In this document: piece after piece, positions 1 to 8,187 of the stretch
Layout: every line of letters begins with the position of its first letter
Position numbering within the stretch: the stretch's first letter is position 1
From: CAVUWL01 sp963787415
Lineage (GTDB): Bacteria > Actinomycetota > Thermoleophilia > Solirubrobacterales > 70-9
Assembly: GCA_963787415.1 (NCBI GenBank)
Contig: CAWBCO010000003.1
Coordinates: forward strand, 1 to 64,000
Reading direction: 5' to 3'
Length of the DNA: 64,000 nt
Position numbers and translations under genes: made by a program
The notes under the pieces: model-generated
Database searches by the model: none
What the model saw: the letters and a program-made list of their open reading frames with translations, nothing else
What the model was told of the DNA's origin: nothing

Positions 1-551
1 GGCTCCTGCAGCGTCGAACTTCTTGCCCGCGTAGAAGGTGCCGTCGATCGCGCTGATCAGCTCGTCGATCGATGTGCGCGCGAACGTCGGCCTCTTTATC
101 CGGAGCTTTGGAACCCCGCGCGCAGCCTCGCTACCGGTCAGCACCGCGACCTTCATGAGCTTTCGCTGTTCGATCAGCATCTCGAGCAGAGCTGCGTGGC
201 CGAGCACGTTGACGGCGAAGATTTGGGTAACGCCGCGGGAGGTCAGCACCGCTGGCTCAGGGCCGCCCGTGCCCCCGGCGTTCATAACCAGCGCGTCGAT
301 CGGTTCGGCCAGCGACTGCGCGGCTGCGCGCGTCGAGGATGGGTCGGAGGTGTCGAGGATTACGAGCTCGAAGATTGACTGCCCGGTCGAGTTCTCGAGC
401 TCGACCGGGCGGCTTGCGCCCTCGCGGGATCGCGACACCCCAAGACAACGCGGTTCATCTCCGGGCGCGAGCCGAGCTGCCGGGCCAGCTCCTTCCCGAT
501 TCCAGCGTTGGCGCCGGTGATCAGGACCGATCTGATCTCCGCTTCGGCCAC
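1..551 (-). pseudogene. Short-chain dehydrogenase (SDR), partial at window edge and frameshifted
   Basis: The N-terminus (551 to about 410) reads MAEAEIRSVLITGANAGIGK, with the Rossmann TGxxxGIG motif that binds NAD(P). From about 405 down to 1 a different frame continues the family: ELVILDTSDPSS, then the NAG motif (ALVMNAGGTGG) and VNVLGHAALLE. The two halves join only if one base is added or removed near 405, in a stretch rich in GAGCTCGA. The catalytic YxxxK region would lie beyond the window's left edge. It is divergent from the TetR gene at 678, with about 126 bp between the starts, so that regulator may control it. Substrate unknown. The break could be decay or sequencing error. The SDR assignment is secure; its status as pseudogene is not. 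Confidence 0.72.
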
Positions 552-625
552 GCCTTACCCTCCTTCGCTGATTTGCTGCCGGCATGCCGTGCACGACAAC
601 TCTGAAGCGCGTCAAACCACTGCAT

Positions 626-680
626 GCATTACTTTTCTAAGATATGCTTCATTAGCATTACAGAGAATCAAAGTGTAATG
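626..680. promoter_or_regulatory. Divergent regulatory region with repeated CATTAC boxes
   Basis: GCATTAC occurs at 626-632 and again at 655-661, and its inverse GTAATG lies at 675-680, forming an inverted repeat (CATTAC / GTAATG, 13-bp spacer) that runs into the ATG of the TetR gene. The surrounding 60 bp is unusually AT-rich for this window. This is the arrangement expected of an autoregulatory TetR operator shared with the divergent SDR gene. Binding is inferred only. Confidence 0.35.
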
Positions 681-1292
681 AAAGCAAGGGAGACTCCGCT
701 CGGCCGCGCGCTCGGCGGCGGAGTGAAGCACACAGGGCCGACCCCTCTCGACGCCTACAAGCTCGCGCGGCGCGCCTTCCTCGCATCGGAGCGGGTCGAC
801 ATGACCGCGATCGCCGCGGAGCTCGGCGTCAGTCGCGTCACCCTCTACCGCTGGGTCGGCAACCGCGCCGCGCTGCTGGGCGAGGTCATGGCCTCACTTG
901 CGATCCGTACCGCTCGGGCCGAGCGCCAGCGCATGCATGCGAACGGCGGCGTCGGGATCGCTCGTGTCGCCGCGCACCTTGTGCAGACGCTGATGGCTAA
1001 CGACGCCATGCAGCACCTCCTCCACACCGAGCCCGATTTCGCGCTCCGCGTGCTCACTACTGCCGAGGGACCCACCGTTGTCCGCATCACGGAGTACTGG
1101 ACCGCCGAGATCGAGGCCGAGGTCGCGGCCGGACGCTTCAGCCCCGCCCTCGCCCCGCCTGATCTCGCCTACCTCATCGTTCGCTTGAGCGAGTCCTTCG
1201 TCTACAAAGAGGTGATCGTCGGCGAGCCCGCGGATCCCAAAAATGCCGAGCGCGTCTTCCGGATGATCCTCAGACCCACCGAGCCCGGCTGA
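678..1292 (+). CDS. TetR/AcrR family regulator, QsdR-like
   Basis: A 204-residue regulator if started at ATG 678; an upstream TTG at 624 is open but lies within the putative operator. The N-terminal DNA-binding domain has a recognisable helix-turn-helix (MTAIAAELGVSRVTLYRWVG, followed by NRAALLGEV). The preceding segment ALGGGVKHTGPTPLDAYKLARR is typical of QsdR-type regulators, a TetR branch named after a Rhodococcus quorum-quenching lactonase regulator. The C-terminal half is all helical, as expected for a ligand-binding and dimerisation domain. It is divergent from the SDR at 551, which is the most likely target. The ligand is unknown. Confidence 0.85.
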   Translation: MKARETPLGRALGGGVKHTGPTPLDAYKLARRAFLASERVDMTAIAAELGVSRVTLYRWVGNRAALLGEVMASLAIRTARAERQRMHANGGVGIARVAAHLVQTLMANDAMQHLLHTEPDFALRVLTTAEGPTVVRITEYWTAEIEAEVAAGRFSPALAPPDLAYLIVRLSESFVYKEVIVGEPADPKNAERVFRMILRPTEPG

Positions 1293-1362
1293 CGTCCCCT
1301 GCAACCGCATGCCTCGCTACCGTCGGATGAGACGACCAGCAGCACTGTCGGCCCGCACGGCG

Positions 1363-1392
1363 CCCCGCCTTCCCAAAAAAGGAAAGGCGGGG
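1363..1392. terminator. GC-rich hairpin between convergent genes
   Basis: CCCCGCCTT (1363-1371) pairs with AAGGCGGGG (1384-1392), with CC/GG extending the stem past a bulged A and an A-rich loop. It sits between the convergent TetR and methyltransferase genes, where a bidirectional terminator is expected. There is no T tract, so it is only terminator-like. Confidence 0.4.
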
Positions 1393-1544
1393 GCGGGGGG
1401 GCTCTCGCTGCGCACTCGCTTCTCGTTCCGAGCACACATCCGCGGCGAGCGTTTGCGTCGACGCCGCCTGCAAAAGCGCACTCAGCGTCGGTGGAAGTGC
1501 GCGGGCAGGTTTCACTGCGAGAAGGTGCGAGATGCGCCAGCGTG

Positions 1545-2351
1545 TCAACGCTCGACGCGGATCACGAAATAGTCGGAGCGAATCTTCGCCGTCCCATTGC
1601 TCGCGAGGTTGAACCGGCGGATCAAGTCAGCGAACGCTTGCAAGAACTCAACCCAGCGGTTTTGCGGCTCAAGAACTCCTCGGGCGATCACGAACGGCCC
1701 GAAATCCTCGGCGTAGCGCTGCACGGCGTCCTCGGTTGACGGGAAGTCGAAGTCGACGGTCTCGCGCTCGATCGTGGCCGAGGCGTTGGCGTCGGCGAAC
1801 GCTTCGCGAACATGCTCCTCGACACCCCACAGCGGCGGTGGCTGCACGCCCGGCGGTGGAGGCGGCATGAACGAGCCCGTCAGTTTGAACAGCTCGCCAG
1901 CGAAGCCGTCGTTGACCCAGGTTGTCATTGCGATCCACCCACCGGGCCGGCAGACTCGGACCAACTCTGCGGCCGCGCGGAAGTGATCGGGCGCGAACAT
2001 CGCACCGAACGTCGACGTCACGCGATCGAAGCTCGCTTCCCTGAACGGCAGATCTTGCGCGTCGGCCTCGACCCACTCGACCTCGACGCCGGCCGCAGCG
2101 GCACGGCGACGCGCATGCTCGAACAGCTCAGGCGTCACGTCGCAGCCCACCACCGCTGCTCCGCGGAGCGCGGCCGGGACCGCAACAGTGCCGCCGCTGC
2201 CGGTCCCCACGTCCAGCAGATCCATCCCCGGCTCGACCCCGATCCGATCGAGTACGAGCTCGCCAACCGGCTCAACCAGCCGGGAGAAGCTATCCCAATC
2301 ACCCGCTGCCCAAATCGCCCGTGCCGACCTGACGAAACTCCTCCCCAACAC
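1545..2351 (-). CDS. Class I SAM-dependent methyltransferase
   Basis: A 268-residue protein with a methyltransferase-11 type Rossmann core. Motif I is DLLDVGTGSGGT (about residues 44-55), the acidic end of strand 2 is VVGCDVTPE, the post-II segment is EADAQDLPF, and VRVCRPGGWIAMTTW is the motif preceding strand 5. It therefore binds S-adenosylmethionine and methylates an unidentified small molecule. The C-terminal 110 residues, containing PPPPPGVQPPPLWG, form a substrate lid common in UbiE/Coq5-like actinobacterial enzymes. The start may be a few codons further in, because the first residues (MLGRSFVRSARAIWAAG) are already in the conserved helix. Transcribed convergently with the TetR gene and not obviously part of an operon. 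Confidence 0.85.
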   Translation of the reverse strand: MLGRSFVRSARAIWAAGDWDSFSRLVEPVGELVLDRIGVEPGMDLLDVGTGSGGTVAVPAALRGAAVVGCDVTPELFEHARRRAAAAGVEVEWVEADAQDLPFREASFDRVTSTFGAMFAPDHFRAAAELVRVCRPGGWIAMTTWVNDGFAGELFKLTGSFMPPPPPGVQPPPLWGVEEHVREAFADANASATIERETVDFDFPSTEDAVQRYAEDFGPFVIARGVLEPQNRWVEFLQAFADLIRRFNLASNGTAKIRSDYFVIRVER

Positions 2352-2975
2352 CCATCAGCCGATACTACAGTCACGGGTAGAAGCGGCGCGCGGATTGTTG
2401 TGTCTCGGAGGAGAAGGAGGCGTGCTGCCGAGCCGGCCTGGCGCGCTCCCTTCACGTGGGGCGATTTGGCAGCGCGCGAGCCTCTTGCTGGATGGCGCAG
2501 CGAGAGCCGGCGAGACGGGTTTGGGTGCGGCAATCCCTCGACAATCCGCGGGGGGTATTTGCGTCGCGGCCACTCTAAAGACGCCTGCAAACCCGCTGGC
2601 TCCGTCAAGTGTCCGGGGCCAGGTATGCACCCTCGCGCACACTCATCCCGTTGGTGGCCCAAATGAAGCCCTCCCGAGGCTTCGAGCCACGCCCGGCTCG
2701 GATATTCGAAACCGAGTGGAATCGATGGAAGCGCCCTTGTGACCCCCCGAAAGGTTTCCATTTCCCGTGGGGCTGCGGCGGGGGCCTGGAATGCCCCTGA
2801 TCGGGCCGTTCCTCCCATCACCGGGTGTCCTTTGGACGTCGCCGTTGCGACCAACGCTTGCTCAAAGCTACGTGCCCCCAGGCCGCCCGTGGAGCGGGGC
2901 TTTTTCATTGTTGTTGCCCACAAGGGGGCTGTCGGACATTCCCGGAGTCCATCAGCCGATGCTCTGTTAGCCTAA
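2352..2975. other. Intergenic region, no gene recognised
   Basis: Six-frame reading gives only Pro/Arg-rich shadow frames. A short hairpin CTCGG/CCGAG (about 2696-2714) and a possible GCCCC/GGGGC stem followed by TTTTT (about 2876-2909) are visible. Neither matches an RNA family I know. The promoter of the following propeller gene should lie at the right end. Confidence 0.5.
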
Positions 2976-4861
2976 GTGCGGAGTGTCTCGTCCGTCCATG
3001 TCGATTCTCCGTTGCATGCAGTGAGCCCGTCAGCAGGTAGCCGGGTCGAGGGCGCGCGCAATCGTCGCCGCGCGATCGCCCGCACTGCCTACCCTGCGCT
3101 GCTGGTCGGAGTCGTTTTCCTGCTGATTGCAGCGATCCCGGCGCTTGGCTCCGGCGGCGCTGCATTGAGCTTCCAAGAATGCCTCAGCGCCAACGGGGGG
3201 AGCTGTGCCTCCAACGAAAACAAAGGACTTGACGCCGCCGACGCGGTGGCCGTCAGCCCCGACGGCAAGAGCGTCTATGTCGCAAGCAATCTGGACTCCG
3301 GGGTGGTGATCTTTAACCGCAACACAACTACTGGCGCCCTCACAGATGCGGGCTGCATCAGCTCGGAAACCGGTGTATGCGGAGACCACCATCGCTCCGG
3401 GCATGGTCGAACGCCAAGGGCGTGGCGGTCAGCCCCGACGGCAAGAGCGTCTACCTCACCAGCGACAGCGAAGGCAGCGTCAATCCACTTCAAACGCAGC
3501 ACCGAAACCGGTGCGCTGACCTATGAGGATTGCGTGACGTCGCGCTCCAGCGGATGCGAAAGCGGCGATGACGTCCCCGGACTCTCCGGCGCCTGGGGAA
3601 TTGCGGTAAGCCCCGACGGCTAAGAGCGTCTACGTCGCCGCGAATACACGTAACGCGATCGTCAGCTTCACTCGCAACGAAAGTACCGGGACGCTCAGCG
3701 ACGGAGGATGCCTCGCCTCCCATAACGTTGGCTGCGGGGCCGGAAATGAAGTCGCGCCTGGCCTTGAAGGAGCGACGGATGTGGCGGTCAGCCCCGACGG
3801 CAAAAACGTCTACGTCGCCTCGGGAGTCGCCGGGTCGGGTGTCGGCTCGATCTCGACCTTTGATCGCTCGAGTGCGGGCGCCCTGACCTATGGGGGTTGC
3901 GCCGCATATGAGGACGCCAAATGCGCCGAAACCGGCAACACCGGCCTCGACGGTGCTGGCGGGGTCGCCATAAGTCCCGACGGCAAGAACGTCTACGTCG
4001 CCTCGGAATCGAGCGACGCGATTGCCAGCTTTGACCGCAGCGGCGCAAGCGGAGCGCTGAGCTATGAAGGCTGCCTTACCGGCGCCGCCAACGGCTGCGC
4101 GCGAAACCGGGGTCGCCGGCCTCAAGGGTGCCTTCGGCGTCGCGGTCAGCCCCGATGGCACCAGCGTCTACGTGGTCTCCCTGCAGCCGGACAGCGCGCT
4201 GGTCCGCCTCGAACGCGATACGAGCAGCGGTGCGCTCTCGTTCGGGGAATGCTTCACCCGCAACCTGACTGTGACGACCGCCTGCGGAGTCTCCCACGCC
4301 AGCCTTGCAGGACTCGATGGAGCCGAGCGGGTAGCGACGAGCCCCGACGGCAAGAACGTCTACGTCGCTGCGCTCAGCTACAGCGCGGTTGACGTATTTG
4401 GATCCGAATCGGGGGGCGGCTTCTCGGAATACCCTAAACGTGGTCAAAGCCGGATCCGGTTCTGGCACCGTGACCAGTTCACCTACCGGTATCGAATGCG
4501 GTGCCATCTGCTCCCACACCTATCCCGACGGCACCAAGGTTACCCTCAGCGCGGTCTGCATCCGGCTCAACCTTCACCGGCTGGTCCGGAGGTGGCTGTG
4601 CGGGGACGGGCGCATGTGAACTGACGATCGCTGCAGACATAACGGTGACGGCAACCTTCCAGACCAGCACAGCCGAAGAAGTCATCACCGTTCCACGGCA
4701 TTCCGAAGGTGGAACCCAGACAACACCCAGTTCCGTCTCCCCAGAACCCGTCTCCCCAGAAAAAATCGATGAAGTGCAAGAAGGGCTACAAGAAGAAGGT
4801 CGTGCATGGCAAGGCTCAGTGCATGAAGCAAAAGGCGCATTCCCACAAGCCCAAGCACTAG
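2976..4861 (+). pseudogene. Secreted seven-bladed YVTN/lactonase-type propeller with bacterial-repeat domain and basic tail, frameshifted
   Basis: A membrane segment near residues 47-66 (ALLVGVVFLLIAAIPAL) is followed by seven copies of a ~60-residue blade with the core VAVSPDGKSVYVAS, each ending in a segment with paired cysteines (GALTYEDC...GC). After the blades comes a bacterial repeat module (GTVTSSPTGIECGAIC ... STFTGWSGGGCAGTG) and a tail MKCKKGYKKKVVHGKAQC rich in Lys/His, ending at TAG 4859-4861. The reading frame changes near 3410, 3482, 3620, 4103, 4430, 4560 and 4762. At 3620 a single extra T turns the usual GGCAAGAGC into GGCTAAGAGC, and at 4762 the shift is in a run of six A. 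The family is extracytoplasmic and of unknown function. The GTG at 2976 is the best visible start. Confidence 0.72.
3251..4375 (+). repeat. Seven ~180-bp coding repeats (propeller blades)
   Basis: A near-identical stretch GTCAGCCCCGACGGCAAGA followed by CGTCTACGTCGC recurs around 3251, 3429, 3608, 3788, 3971, 4146 and 4340, with a spacing of 175-195 bp. Each copy encodes the SPDGK-VYVAS core of one blade, and the count of seven matches a complete beta-propeller. Similarity at DNA level, beyond protein level, suggests recent internal duplication or gene conversion. Confidence 0.75.
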
Positions 4862-5159
4862 CTTTTTGTCACGCTCCACTCCTTGTGCGGGGGTCCGGAG
4901 TGCCGGGGCGGTGGGGCTAGCTATTGCGCGATTCAAACTGCTTCAGATAGTCAGCCGCTCGACTATCCACGGGTAGTAGCGAGAGATGAATCGGGCCCCG
5001 CCACAGGATACGGCCCTAGCAACAAGGTTTTTCCGAGTCCGAAAGCCGAGGGTGAGATTGGGTGGGGTTACAGTCGGGTGCTAATTTTGCTTGCGGACTA
5101 AGTACAGAGGCCTTCCCCGTCCGCTATTCGAGGCGGGCCCAGGGCCCAACCTAAGCAAC

Positions 5160-5500
5160 TCGACAATTTTTTTTCAAGCGACGGTAGCTTGTCTCGCACC
5201 AGGAACGCCCCGAATCCGCGTCCCTGGGATGCTGCGACGCCAGCCGCGCCAGTAGGACAGCCGGATCGAGTGGTGCGGCATCCCTGCCGCATCCGGGCGC
5301 TCGCCTCGCCGTGGCTGGCCGATGCTGCGCAGAGAGAGGCGAAGCCGCGCACCCGGCCCTGTCTGTGTCCTCGGACGTAAGTGCGCGTCGATCCCGCTGC
5401 GGCGGCCCCGCGGGCGTCTTCGCGCAGCCAGTTGCTCAGCGAGCCATCCCCGGATTGGAAGGCTCCAAAGAGTGATCTGGCCCCAGCGGCTCGGAGGTCG
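5160..5500 (-). pseudogene. Decayed GNAT acetyltransferase toxin (TacT-like)
   Basis: Reading down the minus strand, fragments in three frames assemble into one family: PLGPDHSLEPF, then QSGDGSLSNWLREDARG, AAAAGSTRTYVRGHRQG, RVRGFASLCAASASHG, PLDPAVLLARLA, and finally SQGRGFGAFLVRD. The order and content match GNAT toxins of type II toxin-antitoxin modules, which acetylate aminoacyl-tRNA. QGRGFG is the acetyl-CoA pyrophosphate-binding motif (Q/RxxGxG/A). At least two indels interrupt it, near 5450 and 5280-5250, and no continuous frame spans it. I could not recognise a DUF1778-type antitoxin upstream. The assignment rests on motif order read by eye. Confidence 0.55.
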
Positions 5501-6453
5501 CCGAAGCGCTGCACCGACCCTGCCGCGGCGATCACACTGGAGTCGACAACGCGGGAGCCGGGTCGATGTTCCGCCCAACCGCAGCGCAGCGCGGCCCACC
5601 GTCGGACTGCTGGCCTACACAAACCCGAAGGTTTTTTTGGCCGTCCCTTGGCCTCGCCAGCTCCGCCGAGGCCGCATTCAGTAGGTCGTTGTCCGTCACT
5701 CTTCACCCAGCCATTCCTTGTCCTGCGTGACTGAGACCTGCTTTTTACGCTTCGAATCTGACGATTTCGCGTGCGGTCTTTAAGTAGATCGATGTTCCCA
5801 TTTCTGGCTCTACAGAGCCAAAAACTTGCCATACACAGCTTGACTTTCAGGCTGAGCGGTGCTTCGATAAGACCGTTCGCCCAGGGAGGGCGTTACAGGT
5901 AAGAGACTCGAAGATAGGTCTCGCAACTCTGCAGGCGCAGCGGTCTGAAGAGCAGTGGGGCCGAGAAGGAGAAGAGAGATACATGCAGGTGGAGGCGCTC
6001 GCGGCTCGTCAAGGGGTACCTGGCGACTTGCCCTGCTCGGATGCCCTTGTCAAGCGCCCCGATCGCCGTTCAGTTCCTCAACCGGCATTCGCTCGCACTA
6101 CCTGGTCTATCTCTGTCCGCGCCCCATCGCGCTGCTGCAGACTGGCGCCGCCTCTGGAGGGAGGGGGGCCGCCACCGCGGTTCGCAGTCACCCGAAGTTC
6201 ACCGAGGCTGCCGCCCTGACTTTGGACCTAGCGATCTCTTTCGCTATAGCCACTGCACGCCACCGAGTGCATTATCGAAGAGCACCAACGCCTCGCTCCA
6301 CAATTACCATGTGCTCGCGCTGCCCGGAAACCACGCGCTCGCCCTGCCCGGAACTTGGGATAGATGGACGTGTTGTGTAGGGGAGAGCGGGGGAGACAGC
6401 GACGGGCCCAGCCCGCGTACTCCATCCCTCGCTCTCACGCCCGGAGCCCCCGC
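5501..6453. other. Intergenic region before the large secreted-protein operon
   Basis: No coding sequence is supported here. Visible items are a plus-strand terminator-like hairpin at 5621-5638, a perfect 6-bp inverted repeat TGGCTC/GAGCCA at 5805-5820 followed by AAAAAC, and a 24-bp-period duplication GCTCGCGCTGCCCGGAA / GCTCGCCCTGCCCGGAA (6313-6329 and 6337-6353). The operon promoter must lie somewhere to the right, but I could not pick out convincing -35 and -10 boxes. Confidence 0.45.
5621..5638 (+). terminator. Intrinsic-terminator-like hairpin
   Basis: AAACC-CGAA-GGTTT followed directly by TTTT. The stem is short (5 bp, mostly A-T) but has a stable CGAA tetraloop and a T run on the + strand. 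The nearest upstream + strand gene is the propeller ending at 4861, so its role is uncertain. Confidence 0.35.
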
Positions 6454-8187
6454 ATGAAACGCCGCCACCCTCAGACCAGACTTGTCCTTTCCTCATTCTT
6501 GGCTCTAATTGCTCTCGCCATGACCGCGGCTCCCGCCCAGGCCGCTTACGTTCACCAGTCCGTTAAATCGTTCTCCCTTCCGGGTGTGACCCCCGGCTCC
6601 GGTCCGAGCGGAGTGGCGATAAACCAGAGCACCGGTGAGGTCTATGTCTCCGCTCCATACAACGGGGTCGTCGACGCTCTAGAAGCCTCCGGTGCTCCCG
6701 ACCCCGTCCACCCTGAGCTGACCGAAGCAAACGGCACCACTCCTTATCCTTTCCTCATCCCGTTTGGCGGGGCCCTCGCCGTCGATAATTCCGGTGGGCC
6801 TCAGGAGGGCGACATATATGCAGTCGAACAAAACGGGACGGTCCTCCAGTTCGATTCGGCTGGCGCCCGCACCGCCCAACCCCCTATCTCTGCCGCCGAC
6901 GTCCCCACGGAAGGTGCTTCGCAAAGCACCAAACTGCCTCCCGTCGTGAACAACGGAGGATTCAGCGCCAACGGGCTGGCCGTTGCCTCCAACGGCGACG
7001 TCTTCGTTTCCGACGGATCCAACAACGTGGTCGACGTTTTCGAACCTGACGGCACCTTCGTATTTCAGCTCGGTCGGGGTCATCTATCCGGCCCCGGCCA
7101 GATTGCCCTCGATCCATCCAACAATCTCTACGTCGCCGAGGGTCCCGGGGTTGTCGAGTTCGAACCGCTCGAACCCGAACCCGTCGGCTTTAGCAGCGGC
7201 TATAAGGTCTCCTCGATGGGCGCATTCGGTGCCGACGGCGTCGCTGTCGACACCGAAGGAAACGTCTTCGCCGACGAGGTCCCCAGCTACTACGGCATCT
7301 TCATCGCCGAGTTCCATTCCTCGGTTGGGATCGAAAACTTTGGCTTCGGAATTATCGAAAGTGGCGCCAACATCGCTGTCAACGATGCCAGCGGCAGTGT
7401 CTACGTCGCAGACTTTCCCGCGCTAAAGGTGCGCGTATTCGAACGTACCGAAGCTCCAAGCCCTCCCACTATTGTTGCTCCCATGATCGCAGCTACTTCT
7501 TCCGCGGCTCTGGCGCCGACCGAAACCGCCTTGAATGCCCAGATCATTCCTGGCTTTGGCGCCACCGTCTACCGCTTCCAGTACGGGATCACCAGCTCAT
7601 ACGGATCCAGCACCCCAATCAGTGAATCGATCGGCTCCGATGACTCTGACCACTCCGTAGTTTCCGATATTTCAGGCCTCAGCCCCGCCACCACATACCA
7701 CTACCGTGCCGTCGCGATCAATTTCGCCGGCACCACCCACGGACCGGATCAGACTTTCACTACTCCAAACGAGCCTGAAGTCAGCGGCGCCAGCACCTCC
7801 AATATCACTCCCAACTCCGTGACGCTGCGAGCTGAAGTCAACCCAGAGTTCGCCGCCACCACCTACCAATTCCAATACGGAACCAGCACTTCCTATGGAT
7901 CGAGCACCCCTGAGAGCTCCTCGGTCGGAGCTGACCACGTCGCTCACGCGGTCAGCGTTAATCTTTCCGGACTCGACCCCGCCACGAATTACCATTTCCG
8001 CATCGTCGCCACCAACCCCTTTGGCATTACCGACGGTCTCGACCAAGCCTTTTCCACCACCACCACCCCGCTGCCCACCAGCATTCCGCCGAAGCCGTGT
8101 CGAAAAGGCTGGACCAAAAAGCACGGCAAGTGCATCAAGAAATCTCACCTCAAGGCCAAGCACCACGGACGTGGGGGTAGGCGGTGA
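6454..8187 (+). CDS. Secreted NHL-propeller / Fn3-like protein with basic tail (gene A)
   Basis: A 577-residue exported protein. Residues 1-30 are a classical signal peptide ending APAQAA. NHL/YVTN-type repeats follow (GVAINQSTGEVYVSAP, GLAVASNGDVFVSDGS, QIALDPSNNLYVAEG, GVAVDTEGNVFADEV) to about residue 330. Then come two Fn3-like modules, each with YRFQYG/YQFQYGTSTSYGSSTP and LSPATTYHYRAVA (about 345-545). The end is a Cys/Lys/His tail (PCRKGWTKKHGKCIKKSHL) that may hold the protein to the cell wall. The start at 6454 gives the cleanest signal peptide; an in-frame ATG at 6364 is possible. The stop overlaps the GTG of gene B by 4 bp, implying translational coupling. Function unknown. Confidence 0.85.
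   Translation: MKRRHPQTRLVLSSFLALIALAMTAAPAQAAYVHQSVKSFSLPGVTPGSGPSGVAINQSTGEVYVSAPYNGVVDALEASGAPDPVHPELTEANGTTPYPFLIPFGGALAVDNSGGPQEGDIYAVEQNGTVLQFDSAGARTAQPPISAADVPTEGASQSTKLPPVVNNGGFSANGLAVASNGDVFVSDGSNNVVDVFEPDGTFVFQLGRGHLSGPGQIALDPSNNLYVAEGPGVVEFEPLEPEPVGFSSGYKVSSMGAFGADGVAVDTEGNVFADEVPSYYGIFIAEFHSSVGIENFGFGIIESGANIAVNDASGSVYVADFPALKVRVFERTEAPSPPTIVAPMIAATSSAALAPTETALNAQIIPGFGATVYRFQYGITSSYGSSTPISESIGSDDSDHSVVSDISGLSPATTYHYRAVAINFAGTTHGPDQTFTTPNEPEVSGASTSNITPNSVTLRAEVNPEFAATTYQFQYGTSTSYGSSTPESSSVGADHVAHAVSVNLSGLDPATNYHFRIVATNPFGITDGLDQAFSTTTTPLPTSIPPKPCRKGWTKKHGKCIKKSHLKAKHHGRGGRR

Noticed and set aside
2680..2720. A tRNA T-arm-like stretch (CTCGG...TTCGAAA...CCGAG)
   Set aside because: The loop is 10 nt long and there is no acceptor, D-arm or anticodon stem in register.
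3251..4375. A CRISPR-like array, because of regularly spaced near-identical 30-bp units
   Set aside because: The spacing is ~180 bp, the units are in a reading frame, and they encode propeller blades.
5840..5990. A possible riboswitch-like GC-rich leader
   Set aside because: I could not match it to any conserved riboswitch core (TPP, cobalamin, glycine, c-di-GMP, c-di-AMP).
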